The position numbers were made by a program, and so were the translations under genes. A model generated the notes under the pieces. The model saw only the letters and a program-made list of their open reading frames with translations, had not been told where the DNA came from and ran no database searches. This document shows positions 39,971 to 49,614 of a stretch of DNA of 64,000 bases, piece by piece. This DNA is from Planctomycetota bacterium (GTDB lineage Bacteria; Planctomycetota; UBA11346), in the NCBI GenBank assembly GCA_016745075.1, contig JADGDD010000014.1, positions 1-64,000 on the forward strand. The letters run 5' to 3'. Each line of letters starts with the position of its first letter. Position 1 is the stretch's first letter.

Positions 39971-40650
39971 TGTCATTTATTAAATGCATAGATATAAGCA
40001 AAACTTATACGAAGGGTAATACCCCAGTTACGCCGCTACAAGCGCTGGATGTTAGTGTAGAGCAAGGCAGCTTTCTTTCGCTGATGGGCCCCTCTGGTAG
40101 TGGAAAAACAACACTCTTAAATATTCTTGCTGGCATTGATTCAGCAACAACCGGAACTGTTCGTATTGGTGAACATGATATAACGGCGATGAAGCGCGGA
40201 GCATTAACCAAATGGCGAGCAGAACATGTCGGGTATATTTTTCAGCTCTATCACTTAATTCCGGTATTGACGGCTTTTGAAAATATAGAATTGCCTTTGT
40301 TACTGACAGCGATGAATAAAAAAACACGCCGGCAGCGGGTGCTGGAAACATTAGACATTGTTGGCTTGTCAGATCGGGCCGATCATTTTCCTCGACAATT
40401 ATCTGGTGGGCAAGAACAACGAGTGGCCATAGCGCGGGCCATAGTAGCGAACCCGCCCTTATTAGTTGCAGATGAGCCGACAGGAGATTTAGACCATGAA
40501 GCAGCCGATGCGATTTTAGTATTATTACGTTCGCTGGTTACGGATTTTAATAAAACTATTGTTATGGTTACACATGACCCACATGCCGCAGAAATTGCTG
40601 ACCGTGTTATGCATTTAGATAAAGGGCGATTGGTTGAGGCAGCATCATGA
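39970..40650 (+). CDS. ABC transporter ATP-binding protein (MacB/LolD-like)
   Basis: The 226-residue ATPase has Walker A GPSGSGKTT (about residues 40-48), Q-loop region YIFQLYHLIPVLTAFENIELP, signature LSGGQEQRVAIARAI, Walker B LLVADEPTGDLD and the switch H-loop VMVTHD. The Q-loop and ENIELP wording is typical of MacB/LolD ATPases, which use ATP for mechanotransmission rather than direct transport. It sits between the adaptor and two FtsX-type permeases, with TAATG and ATGA overlaps on each side. The ATG at 39970 is chosen for that overlap. Confidence 0.95.
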   Translation: MSFIKCIDISKTYTKGNTPVTPLQALDVSVEQGSFLSLMGPSGSGKTTLLNILAGIDSATTGTVRIGEHDITAMKRGALTKWRAEHVGYIFQLYHLIPVLTAFENIELPLLLTAMNKKTRRQRVLETLDIVGLSDRADHFPRQLSGGQEQRVAIARAIVANPPLLVADEPTGDLDHEAADAILVLLRSLVTDFNKTIVMVTHDPHAAEIADRVMHLDKGRLVEAAS

Positions 40651-41795
40651 AATATTTCAATATAGCACTGCTTGCATGGAAACATGTGTACCGAAGTCCA
40701 ACGCGTAGTGTGCTTACAACCATTGGTGTAGCTCTCGGTTTGTTTTTATTTTTGGTCGTAGAATCTGTGCAAAATGGTATGCAGGAGGCAACACAGTCTC
40801 AGCAGGGTGATAATGTGTTGGTCGTTTATCGAGAAAATAGATTTTGCCCATTTACCAGCCGTTTACCAGAACATTACGCACCTACCATAAGACGAATTGA
40901 GGGCGTAGAAACGGTGGTGCCTGTGCAAGTGGTCGTGAATAATTGTGGTACCAGTTTAGATGTTGTTACTTTTCGCGGTGTTCATCCAGATGAATTTACC
41001 GCCTTTAGTAAAGACCGTATTCATGTTCGTGCAGGTAGTCTGGAGCAATGGAAAAAGCAGGGAGACGGAGCGCTGCTTGGGCATGTGCTTGCGCAGCGTC
41101 GTGGTTTATCTGTTGGAGATCGTTTTGATGCTGCGGGGATCACCTGTACTGTGAGTGGCATTATTGAATCGGCAGAAAGTCAGGATAAAAATGTCGCTTT
41201 TGTTCATCTCGGTTTTTTGCAGCAATCGTCACGTGTTGGTCTTGGTGTTGTGACTCAATTTAATGTTCAAATTCGTGATCCAGAACAAATGAATAGCATA
41301 GCTGAAGAAATAGATACAACGTTTGCCAGTGATCAAGAGCCCACCCACACTCGTCCAGAAAAAGCATTTGTTGCGCAAACAGCGAGTGAATTGATGGGAC
41401 TTATTTCATCAACTCGGTATATTGGTTTAGCAGCGGTGATTGCAGTTGTTGCCTTAGTTGCAAATACCGTATTGCTTGCCATTCATGGTCGTGTCCGAGA
41501 TAATGCGATCTTACAAACCCTTGGGTATAGTAGTGGTAGTATTTCTTGGTTAGTCCTTTGTGAAAGCATTGTCCTGAGTGTTGTGGGGGGAGGTCTTGGT
41601 ATAAGCAGCGCAGTTGGCGTCTTGCATTTTGGTGCTTACTGTATGAGTGCAGAAGGTCTCAGTATTACCTTTAGTCCAAGTGGAATCATTATTGCACAAG
41701 CAGCAGCACTTGCTGTTGCCCTTGGTTTCTGTGCTGGGTGTTACCCTGCATGGAAAGCAGGTCGCCGCCCTATTATTGAAAGTTTGCGAGGTTAA
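40647..41795 (+). CDS. FtsX-family ABC permease, first of two
   Basis: An N-terminal membrane helix follows RSPTRSVLTTIGVALGLF, then about 200 periplasmic residues (MacB-type domain, including EGVETVVPVQVV), then three C-terminal helices (GLAAVIAVVALVANTVLL, SWLVLCESIVLSVVGGGLGI, GIIIAQAAALAVALGF). This is the MacB/LolC/LolE permease plan with four membrane segments. It is coupled to the ATPase by ATGA and followed two bases later by its sister permease, with which it likely forms a heterodimer. Confidence 0.92.
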   Translation: MKYFNIALLAWKHVYRSPTRSVLTTIGVALGLFLFLVVESVQNGMQEATQSQQGDNVLVVYRENRFCPFTSRLPEHYAPTIRRIEGVETVVPVQVVVNNCGTSLDVVTFRGVHPDEFTAFSKDRIHVRAGSLEQWKKQGDGALLGHVLAQRRGLSVGDRFDAAGITCTVSGIIESAESQDKNVAFVHLGFLQQSSRVGLGVVTQFNVQIRDPEQMNSIAEEIDTTFASDQEPTHTRPEKAFVAQTASELMGLISSTRYIGLAAVIAVVALVANTVLLAIHGRVRDNAILQTLGYSSGSISWLVLCESIVLSVVGGGLGISSAVGVLHFGAYCMSAEGLSITFSPSGIIIAQAAALAVALGFCAGCYPAWKAGRRPIIESLRG

Positions 41796-41796
41796 G

Positions 41797-42951
41797 ATGG
41801 CTCTTCCATTTCAGTATGCTATACGAAATTTAGTGCGTTCACCAGTTCGCACCATTCAGATGATTATCGGTAGTGCCGTAGTGATGGTGCTGTTGATGGG
41901 GGCAGTCGCCTTTCAGCAAGGTATGCAACGCAGCATGCGCAGCAGTGGAGACGCACAGAATGTGATTATTTTGGGAGCGGGTAGTGAAGAAAGTATTCAA
42001 CGCAGTGAAATTGCCGCAGCTAGTGCAGCTATTGTTGCTGCAAACGCAGAGGGGCTTGCCCAGTTTATGGGGCAAGCGGCTGTGTCACCAGAGGTCTATT
42101 ATATGGGCTTAGTCAACAGTGATGGTTTTGAACGGCAAGCTGTACTGCGTGGTATTACTGAACAGGCTTTGTGGGTGCATCAACAGGTACGCTTACGTGA
42201 TGGCCATTTACCACGGCCGGGAGAAATATTAGTTGGAGCGCGCGCTGCTGCCTATCTAGACCTTCCTGAGACAGCACTGGCTACTGGTGCGCTGATTCGT
42301 TTTGAAGAACAAGACTATAGGATCTGTGGACATTTTTCCGCAGGTGACAGTGTGTTGGAGTCAGAGCTGTGGTTGGATCTGGGTGACTTAATGAGTAGTT
42401 CTGGTCGAGAGAGCTTATCCAGTCTTGCTTTACGTCTGGGGCGGCCAGATGCTTTTGAAGAGGTGGATTTATTTTGTGCTCAGCGTTTAGATTTGGAGCT
42501 GGTTGCTCTTAGTGAAGTAGATTACTACGGCAGTTTGAATGACTTTTATCAACCGCTTATTCTTATGGCGTGGCTGACTACGGGACTGATTGCGCTTGGG
42601 GCATTGTTTGGTGGTTTGAATACTTTTTATGCGGCAATTTCTCAACGTATTCGAGAACTGGCAGCGCTCCAAGCAATAGGATTTCGCCGCTGGATGTTGA
42701 TCTGGTCGCTCATTCAAGAATCACTACTGACAACGAGTTGTGGCCTGATAGGTGCCTGTGTTGTTGTTTTCGGATTATTGGATGGTCTCAACGTTGGTAC
42801 CTCATCCGGTGTATTTAGTTTGCAATTTCATACCGCAGAAATGAGTGTTGGGCTCATAAGTTGTTGTCTGTTAGCTATACTTGGTTTATTGGCTCCAGCA
42901 TGGCATTGCTTACATCCACCCTTAACGAGTGCCCTGCGGTCTCAGTCGTAA
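41797..42951 (+). CDS. FtsX-family ABC permease, second of two
   Basis: The same topology as its neighbour: N-terminal helix after NLVRSPVRTIQMIIGSAVVMV, periplasmic MacB-like domain, then three helices (LMAWLTTGLIALGALFGGL, LIQESLLTTSCGLIGACVVVF, VGLISCCLLAILGLLAPAW). The ATG two bases after the preceding stop is chosen; a longer overlapping reading upstream is unsupported. With one ATPase and two different permeases the exporter resembles LolCDE-type or heterodimeric MacB systems. The gene is followed 53 bases later by the ketosynthase, on the same strand. Confidence 0.9.
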   Translation: MALPFQYAIRNLVRSPVRTIQMIIGSAVVMVLLMGAVAFQQGMQRSMRSSGDAQNVIILGAGSEESIQRSEIAAASAAIVAANAEGLAQFMGQAAVSPEVYYMGLVNSDGFERQAVLRGITEQALWVHQQVRLRDGHLPRPGEILVGARAAAYLDLPETALATGALIRFEEQDYRICGHFSAGDSVLESELWLDLGDLMSSSGRESLSSLALRLGRPDAFEEVDLFCAQRLDLELVALSEVDYYGSLNDFYQPLILMAWLTTGLIALGALFGGLNTFYAAISQRIRELAALQAIGFRRWMLIWSLIQESLLTTSCGLIGACVVVFGLLDGLNVGTSSGVFSLQFHTAEMSVGLISCCLLAILGLLAPAWHCLHPPLTSALRSQS

Positions 42952-43004
42952 CCGTTTTGCTTTGATTCGTTACTTATGACGAATGAAGCTACATCTTGCC
43001 ATTT

Positions 43005-44270
43005 ATGTCAGCAATAAAGACTGTCGACATGTTTGTACCTCAGAACCATCGGCGGCGGGTCGTCATTACTGGCATGGATGCATTGTCCTGCCTTGGCATG
43101 ACGCTTCCCGATATCACGGATTCTCTCTTCCATGGTCGTTCAGGTATTACTGTAAACGAGGAACGGGCAGCGTTAGGATTTCGTTCACCTTTAACTGGTC
43201 GCTTGCCTGATTTTCATCCAGCAGATTTTTTTAGTCGTAAGCAACGAAAAAATATGGATGAAACGGCTTTGTATGCCGCCATTGCCAGCAAACGTGCGGT
43301 GGAAATGTCTGGCTGTGAAGATTTGTTGAAGAGCGCGCGCGCTGGTCTACTTATTGGTGCAGATTCTTCTGCTGGCTCAATTCCACTGGTTGTAGATACT
43401 GTCCGTGAAACTAAGGCGACAACCAGTATTGGTTCTGGTTCTGTCATTCAGGGACTTAATTCATCCCCCACTATTAATATTGGCCCGTTGTATGGTATGC
43501 AGGGTATTTCATTAACGCTCAGCGGTGCCTGCGCCAGCGGCAGCCATGCGCTGGGCATGGCTTGGATGTTTATCGCAAGTGGTATGCAAGATACAATTCT
43601 TGCTGGTGGCAGCCAAGAATTAAATTGGTACAGTATGGCAGCTTTTGATGCCTTACGTGTGTTTTCTATGAATACTGAGGAACCACATCGTTCCAGCCGC
43701 CCATTTGACAAAAACCGAGATGGTTTGGTGCCGTCTGGTGGTGCAGCAATGATGGTCGTGGAAGAATATGAACAAGCTAAGGCACGCGGTGCGAATATTC
43801 TTGCTGAAATAGTTGGTTACGCATTCTCATCTGATGGTGCCCATCTAACAACCGCAGACGGGCATGGTGCAGAACGCTGTATTCGCTCTGTTTTAGAAAC
43901 CTCTCAACTTCAGGCTTCTGATATTGAATATATTAACGCCCACGCTACGTCGACCTTGGCTGGTGATGAAGCAGAAGCGCGTGGTATTTATGCTGTTTTT
44001 GGTGATAATGGTCCGCCTGTTTCCTCAACCAAAAGTTTAACCGGCCACGAATGCTGGATGGCCGGTGCGTCCGAAGCCATCTACACTATTTTAATGATGC
44101 AAAATAATTTTATTGCTGCGAATGCAAATTATGAAGAAGTTGATCCTGCTTTGGCTCCTATCAACATTGCAGGTAAACGCATTGATAAGGTGCCATTGAA
44201 ATACACTCTGAGTAATAGCTTTGGTTTTGGCGGAACAAATGCCTGTCTTATTTTAGGGCAGCCAGATTAG
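43005..44270 (+). CDS. Beta-ketoacyl-ACP synthase (FabB/FabF-like)
   Basis: A full KAS fold with the catalytic triad: Cys176 in SGACASGS, His313 in NAHATST and His348 in KSLTGHECWMAGASE; the Phe gatekeeper region NSFGFGGTNA is present. The phrase SLTGHECWMAGASE is FabB-like. Such enzymes extend acyl chains by two carbons. No acyl carrier protein, FabG or FabZ is nearby, so this is a specialised rather than a housekeeping ketosynthase. Start choice is uncertain: ATG at 43005 or at 43029. It follows the exporter and its stop is overlapped by the oxidoreductase. Confidence 0.92.
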   Translation: MSAIKTVDMFVPQNHRRRVVITGMDALSCLGMTLPDITDSLFHGRSGITVNEERAALGFRSPLTGRLPDFHPADFFSRKQRKNMDETALYAAIASKRAVEMSGCEDLLKSARAGLLIGADSSAGSIPLVVDTVRETKATTSIGSGSVIQGLNSSPTINIGPLYGMQGISLTLSGACASGSHALGMAWMFIASGMQDTILAGGSQELNWYSMAAFDALRVFSMNTEEPHRSSRPFDKNRDGLVPSGGAAMMVVEEYEQAKARGANILAEIVGYAFSSDGAHLTTADGHGAERCIRSVLETSQLQASDIEYINAHATSTLAGDEAEARGIYAVFGDNGPPVSSTKSLTGHECWMAGASEAIYTILMMQNNFIAANANYEEVDPALAPINIAGKRIDKVPLKYTLSNSFGFGGTNACLILGQPD

Positions 44271-45690
44271 TACAGACCCAGAAAGCAAGACGCTCATTAT
44301 TGTGGGCGCTGGTCTTGCAGGGCTGACCTGTGCGATATCTATGGCGCAGGCTGGCTGGTCTGTACAGGTGTTTGAGCAGCATAGTGTTGCTGGTGGTTTG
44401 ATGCAAGGCTTTCACAGAGAAGGCCATTATTTTGATAGTGGTTTTCATTTTATTACCGGTTCCCAGCCAAACGGTATTATGCGTTCTCTTTTTACTCGTT
44501 TGGGTATACAAGGTGAGTTGTCTTTTCTTGAGCCGTCGGCAATACCTTTTGTTATTCATCAAGCCGATGGAAGCCAGTACGATATTCCAGCGGGAACAAC
44601 AGCTTTTCGACAATGGTGTGTCCAGCAGTGGCCAGAAACAGAGCCTGCTTTAATACATTTTTTTGCTGCTATGGATGCTTGTCTTAATACTGATCCTTGG
44701 CGACAATGGCTGACGGGATTTTCTGAGTCGGAAGGGCATTTACCAGCTTTGGCTTTGAGTCAATCGGCCCAGGATTTTATGGAAGAAGCCGGATTGCCAA
44801 CTCATGTTCAATCTATTATTGGCTCTCTCTGTATTATTCTTGGTATGCGTATTGAAAGCTGTCCTTTTGATTTATTTTGTGCGGTTACAGCCAGCAGTAT
44901 CGCTGGTGCTTACCGTGTGGAGGGTGGTGGAACAGCTTTGACTGATGCACTTGTTCGACAGGCTCAAGCGCTTGGGGTACAGATCCATCTGAGAAATGGT
45001 ATGCAGTCATTATGTTATGAAGAACGTGTGGCAACAGGGATTATTGATGAGCGAGGTGTACAACACTCGGCAGATATGATGATCATGTCTTGTCATCCGA
45101 GTGAGTTTGTACGTTGTGCTGGTACAGAAGCGGTGCGCCCTTCTTTTGCTCAGCGAATAGATACTCTACCAGATAGTTGCGGTGCATTTTTTATTCATGC
45201 TTTACTTGATGAACCAGTGTCTAATCAAGCATCTCATCACATATTACAGCTCTCCAATGGATGGGATGGGTACCTCTTCTTTCCTCATACTTTTGTTGAT
45301 GGGAAACCGAGTCTAGAAATTGTTTGTTGGTTGCCAACGGAACGAACTGCTGACTGGTCAGACAGTCAGTTGGGTAAACGCCCAGAAACATACCAGCAGT
45401 GGAAAGAAAATACTGCGGCTAAAATTTTAGAGTCCCTAGAACCATCTTTTCCTGGATTGCATGCTTCTCTTTCTCGTATGTGGACAGGAAGTAGCCTCAC
45501 CATTCAGTCGTATACACGTTCACGAAATGGTGCAGCAATGGGACTTTCTCATGACGTTGGTGCAGAACGTATTGTTTTTCGCAGCCGTTTACGAAATTGT
45601 TATTTTACCGGACACAATATATCTCATCCAGGTATCATGGGGAGTATGGTTGGTGCTTTGGAATTATGTGAGCGCGTGAAAACAGTATAA
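44266..45690 (+). CDS. CrtI/CrtISO-like FAD-dependent oxidoreductase, probable AUU start
   Basis: A phytoene-desaturase or retinol-saturase-like flavoprotein: GAGLAGLTCAISMAQAGWSVQVFEQ at the N-terminus, GGLMQGFHREGHYFDSGFHFITG, and a C-terminal FAD-binding YFTGHNISHPGIMGSMVGALE. The first ATG/GTG/TTG in frame is a GTG that would cut off the first strand (TLIIV) of the Rossmann fold. No ordinary start exists between the upstream stop at 44254 and that GTG. An ATT at 44266 overlaps the ketosynthase stop (ATTAG), is preceded by TAGGG at a good distance and restores the whole strand; I take it as start. Polyene or lipid redox chemistry is inferred. Confidence 0.85.
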   Translation: MSTDPESKTLIIVGAGLAGLTCAISMAQAGWSVQVFEQHSVAGGLMQGFHREGHYFDSGFHFITGSQPNGIMRSLFTRLGIQGELSFLEPSAIPFVIHQADGSQYDIPAGTTAFRQWCVQQWPETEPALIHFFAAMDACLNTDPWRQWLTGFSESEGHLPALALSQSAQDFMEEAGLPTHVQSIIGSLCIILGMRIESCPFDLFCAVTASSIAGAYRVEGGGTALTDALVRQAQALGVQIHLRNGMQSLCYEERVATGIIDERGVQHSADMMIMSCHPSEFVRCAGTEAVRPSFAQRIDTLPDSCGAFFIHALLDEPVSNQASHHILQLSNGWDGYLFFPHTFVDGKPSLEIVCWLPTERTADWSDSQLGKRPETYQQWKENTAAKILESLEPSFPGLHASLSRMWTGSSLTIQSYTRSRNGAAMGLSHDVGAERIVFRSRLRNCYFTGHNISHPGIMGSMVGALELCERVKTV

Positions 45691-45693
45691 GTA

Positions 45694-48240
45694 TTACTGC
45701 TTCAGAACGTAGCGGAAATCTTTTCGGATTTCGGTAATGCCAAGCGGTTCAGTTCCTGCGATGCGCACGGTTACTCCAGTGTGGCAGGTTTTTGTGATAA
45801 TTTGGGCCAGTATATTATCCGTCTCATCTAAGAGGTTATGACTTTCTTCTACTTTATGGACAATACTTTCACGGGCGTGGTCAAGGCTTTGGTCAATTGT
45901 TTCTGAGCGGATACGAATACGCTTGGCTTGGTCTTGAAGCACGCGAAGATAATCATCACGCATATAGCCACCAACTTGAAAGCGATATTGTTTTTTACTC
46001 ATCGTGTCAATGTCTGCGCGCAAATGGTCTTTTTCAATAATCATATGCTCGCGTTCGGTGCGCAGTTTCCGCTCTTCATGCACAACCAGTTCATGTTTGA
46101 TGGCTGCTGGTATATTATGGCCCGCCCAGAGTAGGGTTTCCGCTTCAGAATCGTCTCCAGCCGTGGCACAGGTAATATTGCCTCCAGTAACGGTAGAGCC
46201 GCCAACGATAGTTGTCGCTTCTATGGTATGAACAGCAACAATATTACTACTTAAAATGATGCCAGATATATGTAGTTTACCGGTAACGAGGGAGCGTTCG
46301 CTAATAGAACTGGCGGTAGTGGTGCCCGCAACCTGAATTTGATGTTCACCTGGCAAAATTGCCCCGTGTACATGCAAATCGCCGCCCGTTTGAATATTGG
46401 CATCGCCAAGATCACCAGTGATAATAATACCGCCAGCAGCGATAATAGTTGCCCCATTTTCAACTGATCCATTAACGACAAAAATATCGTTCGTATCTAT
46501 CGGGTCGTGTTGAGCAGTTCTATTACCTGTAAATGAATGGGTTGGGACTACACGTATAGTGTCATCTTCGAGTTTTTGCACGGTGCCGTTAATTGTTGCT
46601 CGTAAAATAGACTCACCGTTTTTATTGGTTGTCATGGCTGTGTTGACCCCAGCAAAAACAGGTGGTTCTGTTTCGGCGATCGGATCTGGAGGGATAGTTT
46701 CTCCAGAGATGGAGCGTCCGGGAATACCGTGTTGAGTCTTTCTCCAGACAGCAATGCAATCTCCTGCATGTACATTTGGTGGTACATTTTCAAAGCGGCT
46801 TTCTGCCGTTTCTTCAAAATCTGCGGGAAGTAGCTCGTTACGGCTAAAAACAAAATGTCCCGGTATACTTTGTTGTGGGGCGGAACCTTTCGCAATGAGT
46901 ACCGTTGATTCATGTTGTTCGCTTGTACAGAGTTGTTCTATGGCTTCGTCTAATACGCCACCAAAAACGTCCTGATCTTCAAGGAACTCTTGTATGGCAT
47001 CGCGTGAGACGGCAGTGCGCGGATCACTATGCAGCCAAGCATGCAGTTTATCATCGTCTATGGTCAGATCGAAAGGATTATCTGAAGGTTCAATTGTTTC
47101 TCCAGTGACCGTGGTGCCAGGTTTACCGGGATAAGCTGGTGTGCCTCGGGCAATACATATTTTTCGGACTTTTCCATCAGGACGAGTCGCTTCCGCTATT
47201 GCAGTATCAAGTAGGCCATAGTTGACATCTGCAGCTTTGATCACGAGCAAGAGCATGTCGCGGGAAAAACGTGAATCTGGTGCGAGGCGAATAGATGCCT
47301 CCATACCACAATCCTCAATAACCACCAGTTTAGCCAAAGTCTGTAGGGCATTTTTATCAATATGTATACCAGATTCTTGCTTACTGGCGAGATGCTTTTT
47401 GATTTTATCTGCATCAGATGCAGAGACACCAGAATGCTTTTTAGCGTTGGAGGCTGCCCGTTGTAAAATGCTGAGGGCATGGGCGGGTTGTTCGCCAAGT
47501 TGAATAGCAGCAATGTCTTCTGAGAGTTCGTCTATTAAAGTATAGCGATTATGAATATTACCATTTAGTCCACAGAGAAAGAACAAACCGAGTGGTTTGT
47601 CTAAAGAGACTGTTCGTTTCCCTATGAGTGGAGGCGTGGTTGGTTTGCTCCACTCTTTCAGGTAGTCTGGTTGGAGACAGGCCATTAAAGAGGCAACAAA
47701 GGTGTAAATATCCAGAATCTTCGCATCCTCTAGCTCGCTGCTGATAAGGGTTACAGCGGTAATGGCAGAGGGGGGTAGTAAAAAAGAGAGTTTACAGTCA
47801 TTTGCAGAAGAGAAGTGAATAGAATCTGCGGTCAGATGGCCATGGAAGGCCCCAGCTTTGTGGAGGGCATGTAGACCACCTGCTGCGTGTTTAGCAATAT
47901 TGAGTACTGAGGTTGCTGGTAGCCCACTATTATGGCGAGTGAGTGCTTTGCTAATGCTTACACCACATTGTCCCTTATAAATGAGAACAGGCTGTTTCTT
48001 TTCGTCAAAGCCTGCATCAATAAGTGGTGTTATTGCAGGGTTCTGAATAGAACAGAGTGCTTTTGCTTCGCTCATAAAGGTTTCTTGCTGTTCCTCATTC
48101 CACGTATGTATGGGGAGAATCAGTGCATGGACCTTTTGCGAACTATCAGCCAAGACCCCATTACGCACTTCACAGCCACGGTAATGGTCGGATTCAACCA
48201 TGAGATCATAAGAGCGGTGTGTCCAGTTCGAGGCAAACAT
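45694..48240 (-). CDS. Pseudokinase fused to FapA (DUF342) domain
   Basis: The N-terminal about 250 residues follow a protein-kinase fold but lack catalysis: the HRDLKPxN line reads HGHLTADSI (133-141) and no DFG can be found, nor the VAIK lysine. From about residue 300 the sequence is a FapA/DUF342 protein with CIARGTPAYPGKPG, TVTGETIEPSDNPFD, several GGIIITGDLGDANIQTGGDLHVHG beta-helix-like units, and a long C-terminal coiled coil (EERKLRTEREHMIIEKDHL). FapA proteins recur as polymer- or septum-associated factors. The stop lies three bases from the convergent oxidoreductase. Start: ATG at 48240 preferred; an in-frame ATG 45 bases upstream is possible. Confidence 0.8.
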   Translation of the reverse strand: MFASNWTHRSYDLMVESDHYRGCEVRNGVLADSSQKVHALILPIHTWNEEQQETFMSEAKALCSIQNPAITPLIDAGFDEKKQPVLIYKGQCGVSISKALTRHNSGLPATSVLNIAKHAAGGLHALHKAGAFHGHLTADSIHFSSANDCKLSFLLPPSAITAVTLISSELEDAKILDIYTFVASLMACLQPDYLKEWSKPTTPPLIGKRTVSLDKPLGLFFLCGLNGNIHNRYTLIDELSEDIAAIQLGEQPAHALSILQRAASNAKKHSGVSASDADKIKKHLASKQESGIHIDKNALQTLAKLVVIEDCGMEASIRLAPDSRFSRDMLLLVIKAADVNYGLLDTAIAEATRPDGKVRKICIARGTPAYPGKPGTTVTGETIEPSDNPFDLTIDDDKLHAWLHSDPRTAVSRDAIQEFLEDQDVFGGVLDEAIEQLCTSEQHESTVLIAKGSAPQQSIPGHFVFSRNELLPADFEETAESRFENVPPNVHAGDCIAVWRKTQHGIPGRSISGETIPPDPIAETEPPVFAGVNTAMTTNKNGESILRATINGTVQKLEDDTIRVVPTHSFTGNRTAQHDPIDTNDIFVVNGSVENGATIIAAGGIIITGDLGDANIQTGGDLHVHGAILPGEHQIQVAGTTTASSISERSLVTGKLHISGIILSSNIVAVHTIEATTIVGGSTVTGGNITCATAGDDSEAETLLWAGHNIPAAIKHELVVHEERKLRTEREHMIIEKDHLRADIDTMSKKQYRFQVGGYMRDDYLRVLQDQAKRIRIRSETIDQSLDHARESIVHKVEESHNLLDETDNILAQIITKTCHTGVTVRIAGTEPLGITEIRKDFRYVLKQ

Positions 48241-48365
48241 AACACGGAAGTATACTCTTAAAAGAATCGTAGAGCAAATAGCCATTTATTCGATGAGACA
48301 AGAACTCTCTCGTGGACATTTTATGCGGTGGAGTATGGTGAGCAGCCATTCATGAGGAGAGAATA

Positions 48366-49589
48366 ATGGCACCAGTAGGCAACGCGTTGATCGGTCAATC
48401 AGGAGGACCAACAGCGGTCATAAATCAAACGTTGGTCGGGGTTATTCAGGCAGCGAAATCAGCAGAAGCTATCGAAAATGTCTACGGTGCGATCCATGGT
48501 ATCGCTGGTATTCTTGACGGTGAATTCTGCAATTTAGCAGCGCAAGATGATGACAATTTAGAAGTGGTAGCCGGCACACCATCTGCGGCATTGTTATCTG
48601 TTCGTCTGAAACCAACAGAGGCTATCTGCAAGCGCATCCTTAAACGTTTTCAGCAAATGAACATTCGTTACTTCTTCTATATTGGTGGTAATGATACGGC
48701 AGAAACAACACATATTATTAACGAAATGGCTCAAGAGAGTGGCTACGACCTACGTTGTTATCACTGCCCAAAAACAATCGACAATGATTTACGTGAAACG
48801 GACCACTGCCCTGGCTATGGCTCTGCGGCGAAATGGGTTGCTCAAGCATTTATGGGTGACAACTTAGATAACCGTTCGCTTGGCGGCATTAAAATTAATA
48901 TTGTTATGGGCCGTGATGCTGGTTGGCTTACCGCAGCAAGTGTGCTTGCTCGTGTTTTCCCAGAAGATGGACCACATCTTGTGTATTGCCCAGAAGCCGA
49001 TTTCCATCTCGATCATTTTCTTGAACATGTCATAGATGTCTATGAACGCTTAGGCCGCTGTGTGATTGCAGTGTCAGAAGGGGTTCATGGGCCTGAGAAT
49101 GCTCCTATCATTGACCTTGGAGAGGTTGATAGTCATGGAAACCGCCAGCTTTCTGGTTCAGGAGCACTTGGTGACTTCTTGGCAGATAAACTGAAAGAGC
49201 ACCTGAAAAAGGTCTTCCCAGATAAAGCGCACCGTGTTCGCGCAGATACCTTTGGTTATCTACAACGTTGCTTCCCCGGTGTGGTGAGTGAGGTTGATGC
49301 GCGTGAAGCTCGTCGTGCAGGTGCAGCGGCTGTAGCAGCAGCAATCAGTGAAGATGGCGGTTCTGGTAGCGTTGCCTTCCGTCGTGCTGGTGATGGCGAT
49401 TCTTATGAAGTTGAAACCTATATTACCGCTTTGCGTAATGTTGCAAAAGACACACGGGCAATGCCACGTGCATGGTTGAATGCTATAGGCAACGATATTA
49501 ACGAATCTGAATTCTTGCCATACGTTCGTCCGCTTGTTGGAACATTGCCAGCCATCGGTCAACTTGATTTAACGCCTGTTGAAAAATAA
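48366..49589 (+). CDS. pfp: PPi-dependent phosphofructokinase (diphosphate-fructose-6-phosphate 1-phosphotransferase)
   Basis: PFP interconverts fructose-6-phosphate and fructose-1,6-bisphosphate using pyrophosphate, reversibly, in glycolysis or gluconeogenesis. The substrate-binding GGNDT and the PKTIDND motif (PGTIDND in ATP-dependent enzymes) mark the PPi-dependent class. The early GGPTAVINQTL and MGRDAGWL and the later ADTFGYLQR match. The gene has a strong AGGAGA ribosome site. It stands alone, 26 bases before the YejM-like gene. Confidence 0.93.
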   Translation: MAPVGNALIGQSGGPTAVINQTLVGVIQAAKSAEAIENVYGAIHGIAGILDGEFCNLAAQDDDNLEVVAGTPSAALLSVRLKPTEAICKRILKRFQQMNIRYFFYIGGNDTAETTHIINEMAQESGYDLRCYHCPKTIDNDLRETDHCPGYGSAAKWVAQAFMGDNLDNRSLGGIKINIVMGRDAGWLTAASVLARVFPEDGPHLVYCPEADFHLDHFLEHVIDVYERLGRCVIAVSEGVHGPENAPIIDLGEVDSHGNRQLSGSGALGDFLADKLKEHLKKVFPDKAHRVRADTFGYLQRCFPGVVSEVDAREARRAGAAAVAAAISEDGGSGSVAFRRAGDGDSYEVETYITALRNVAKDTRAMPRAWLNAIGNDINESEFLPYVRPLVGTLPAIGQLDLTPVEK

Positions 49590-49614
49590 GAGTTCCTAAG
49601 AAAAGGACGGCATA

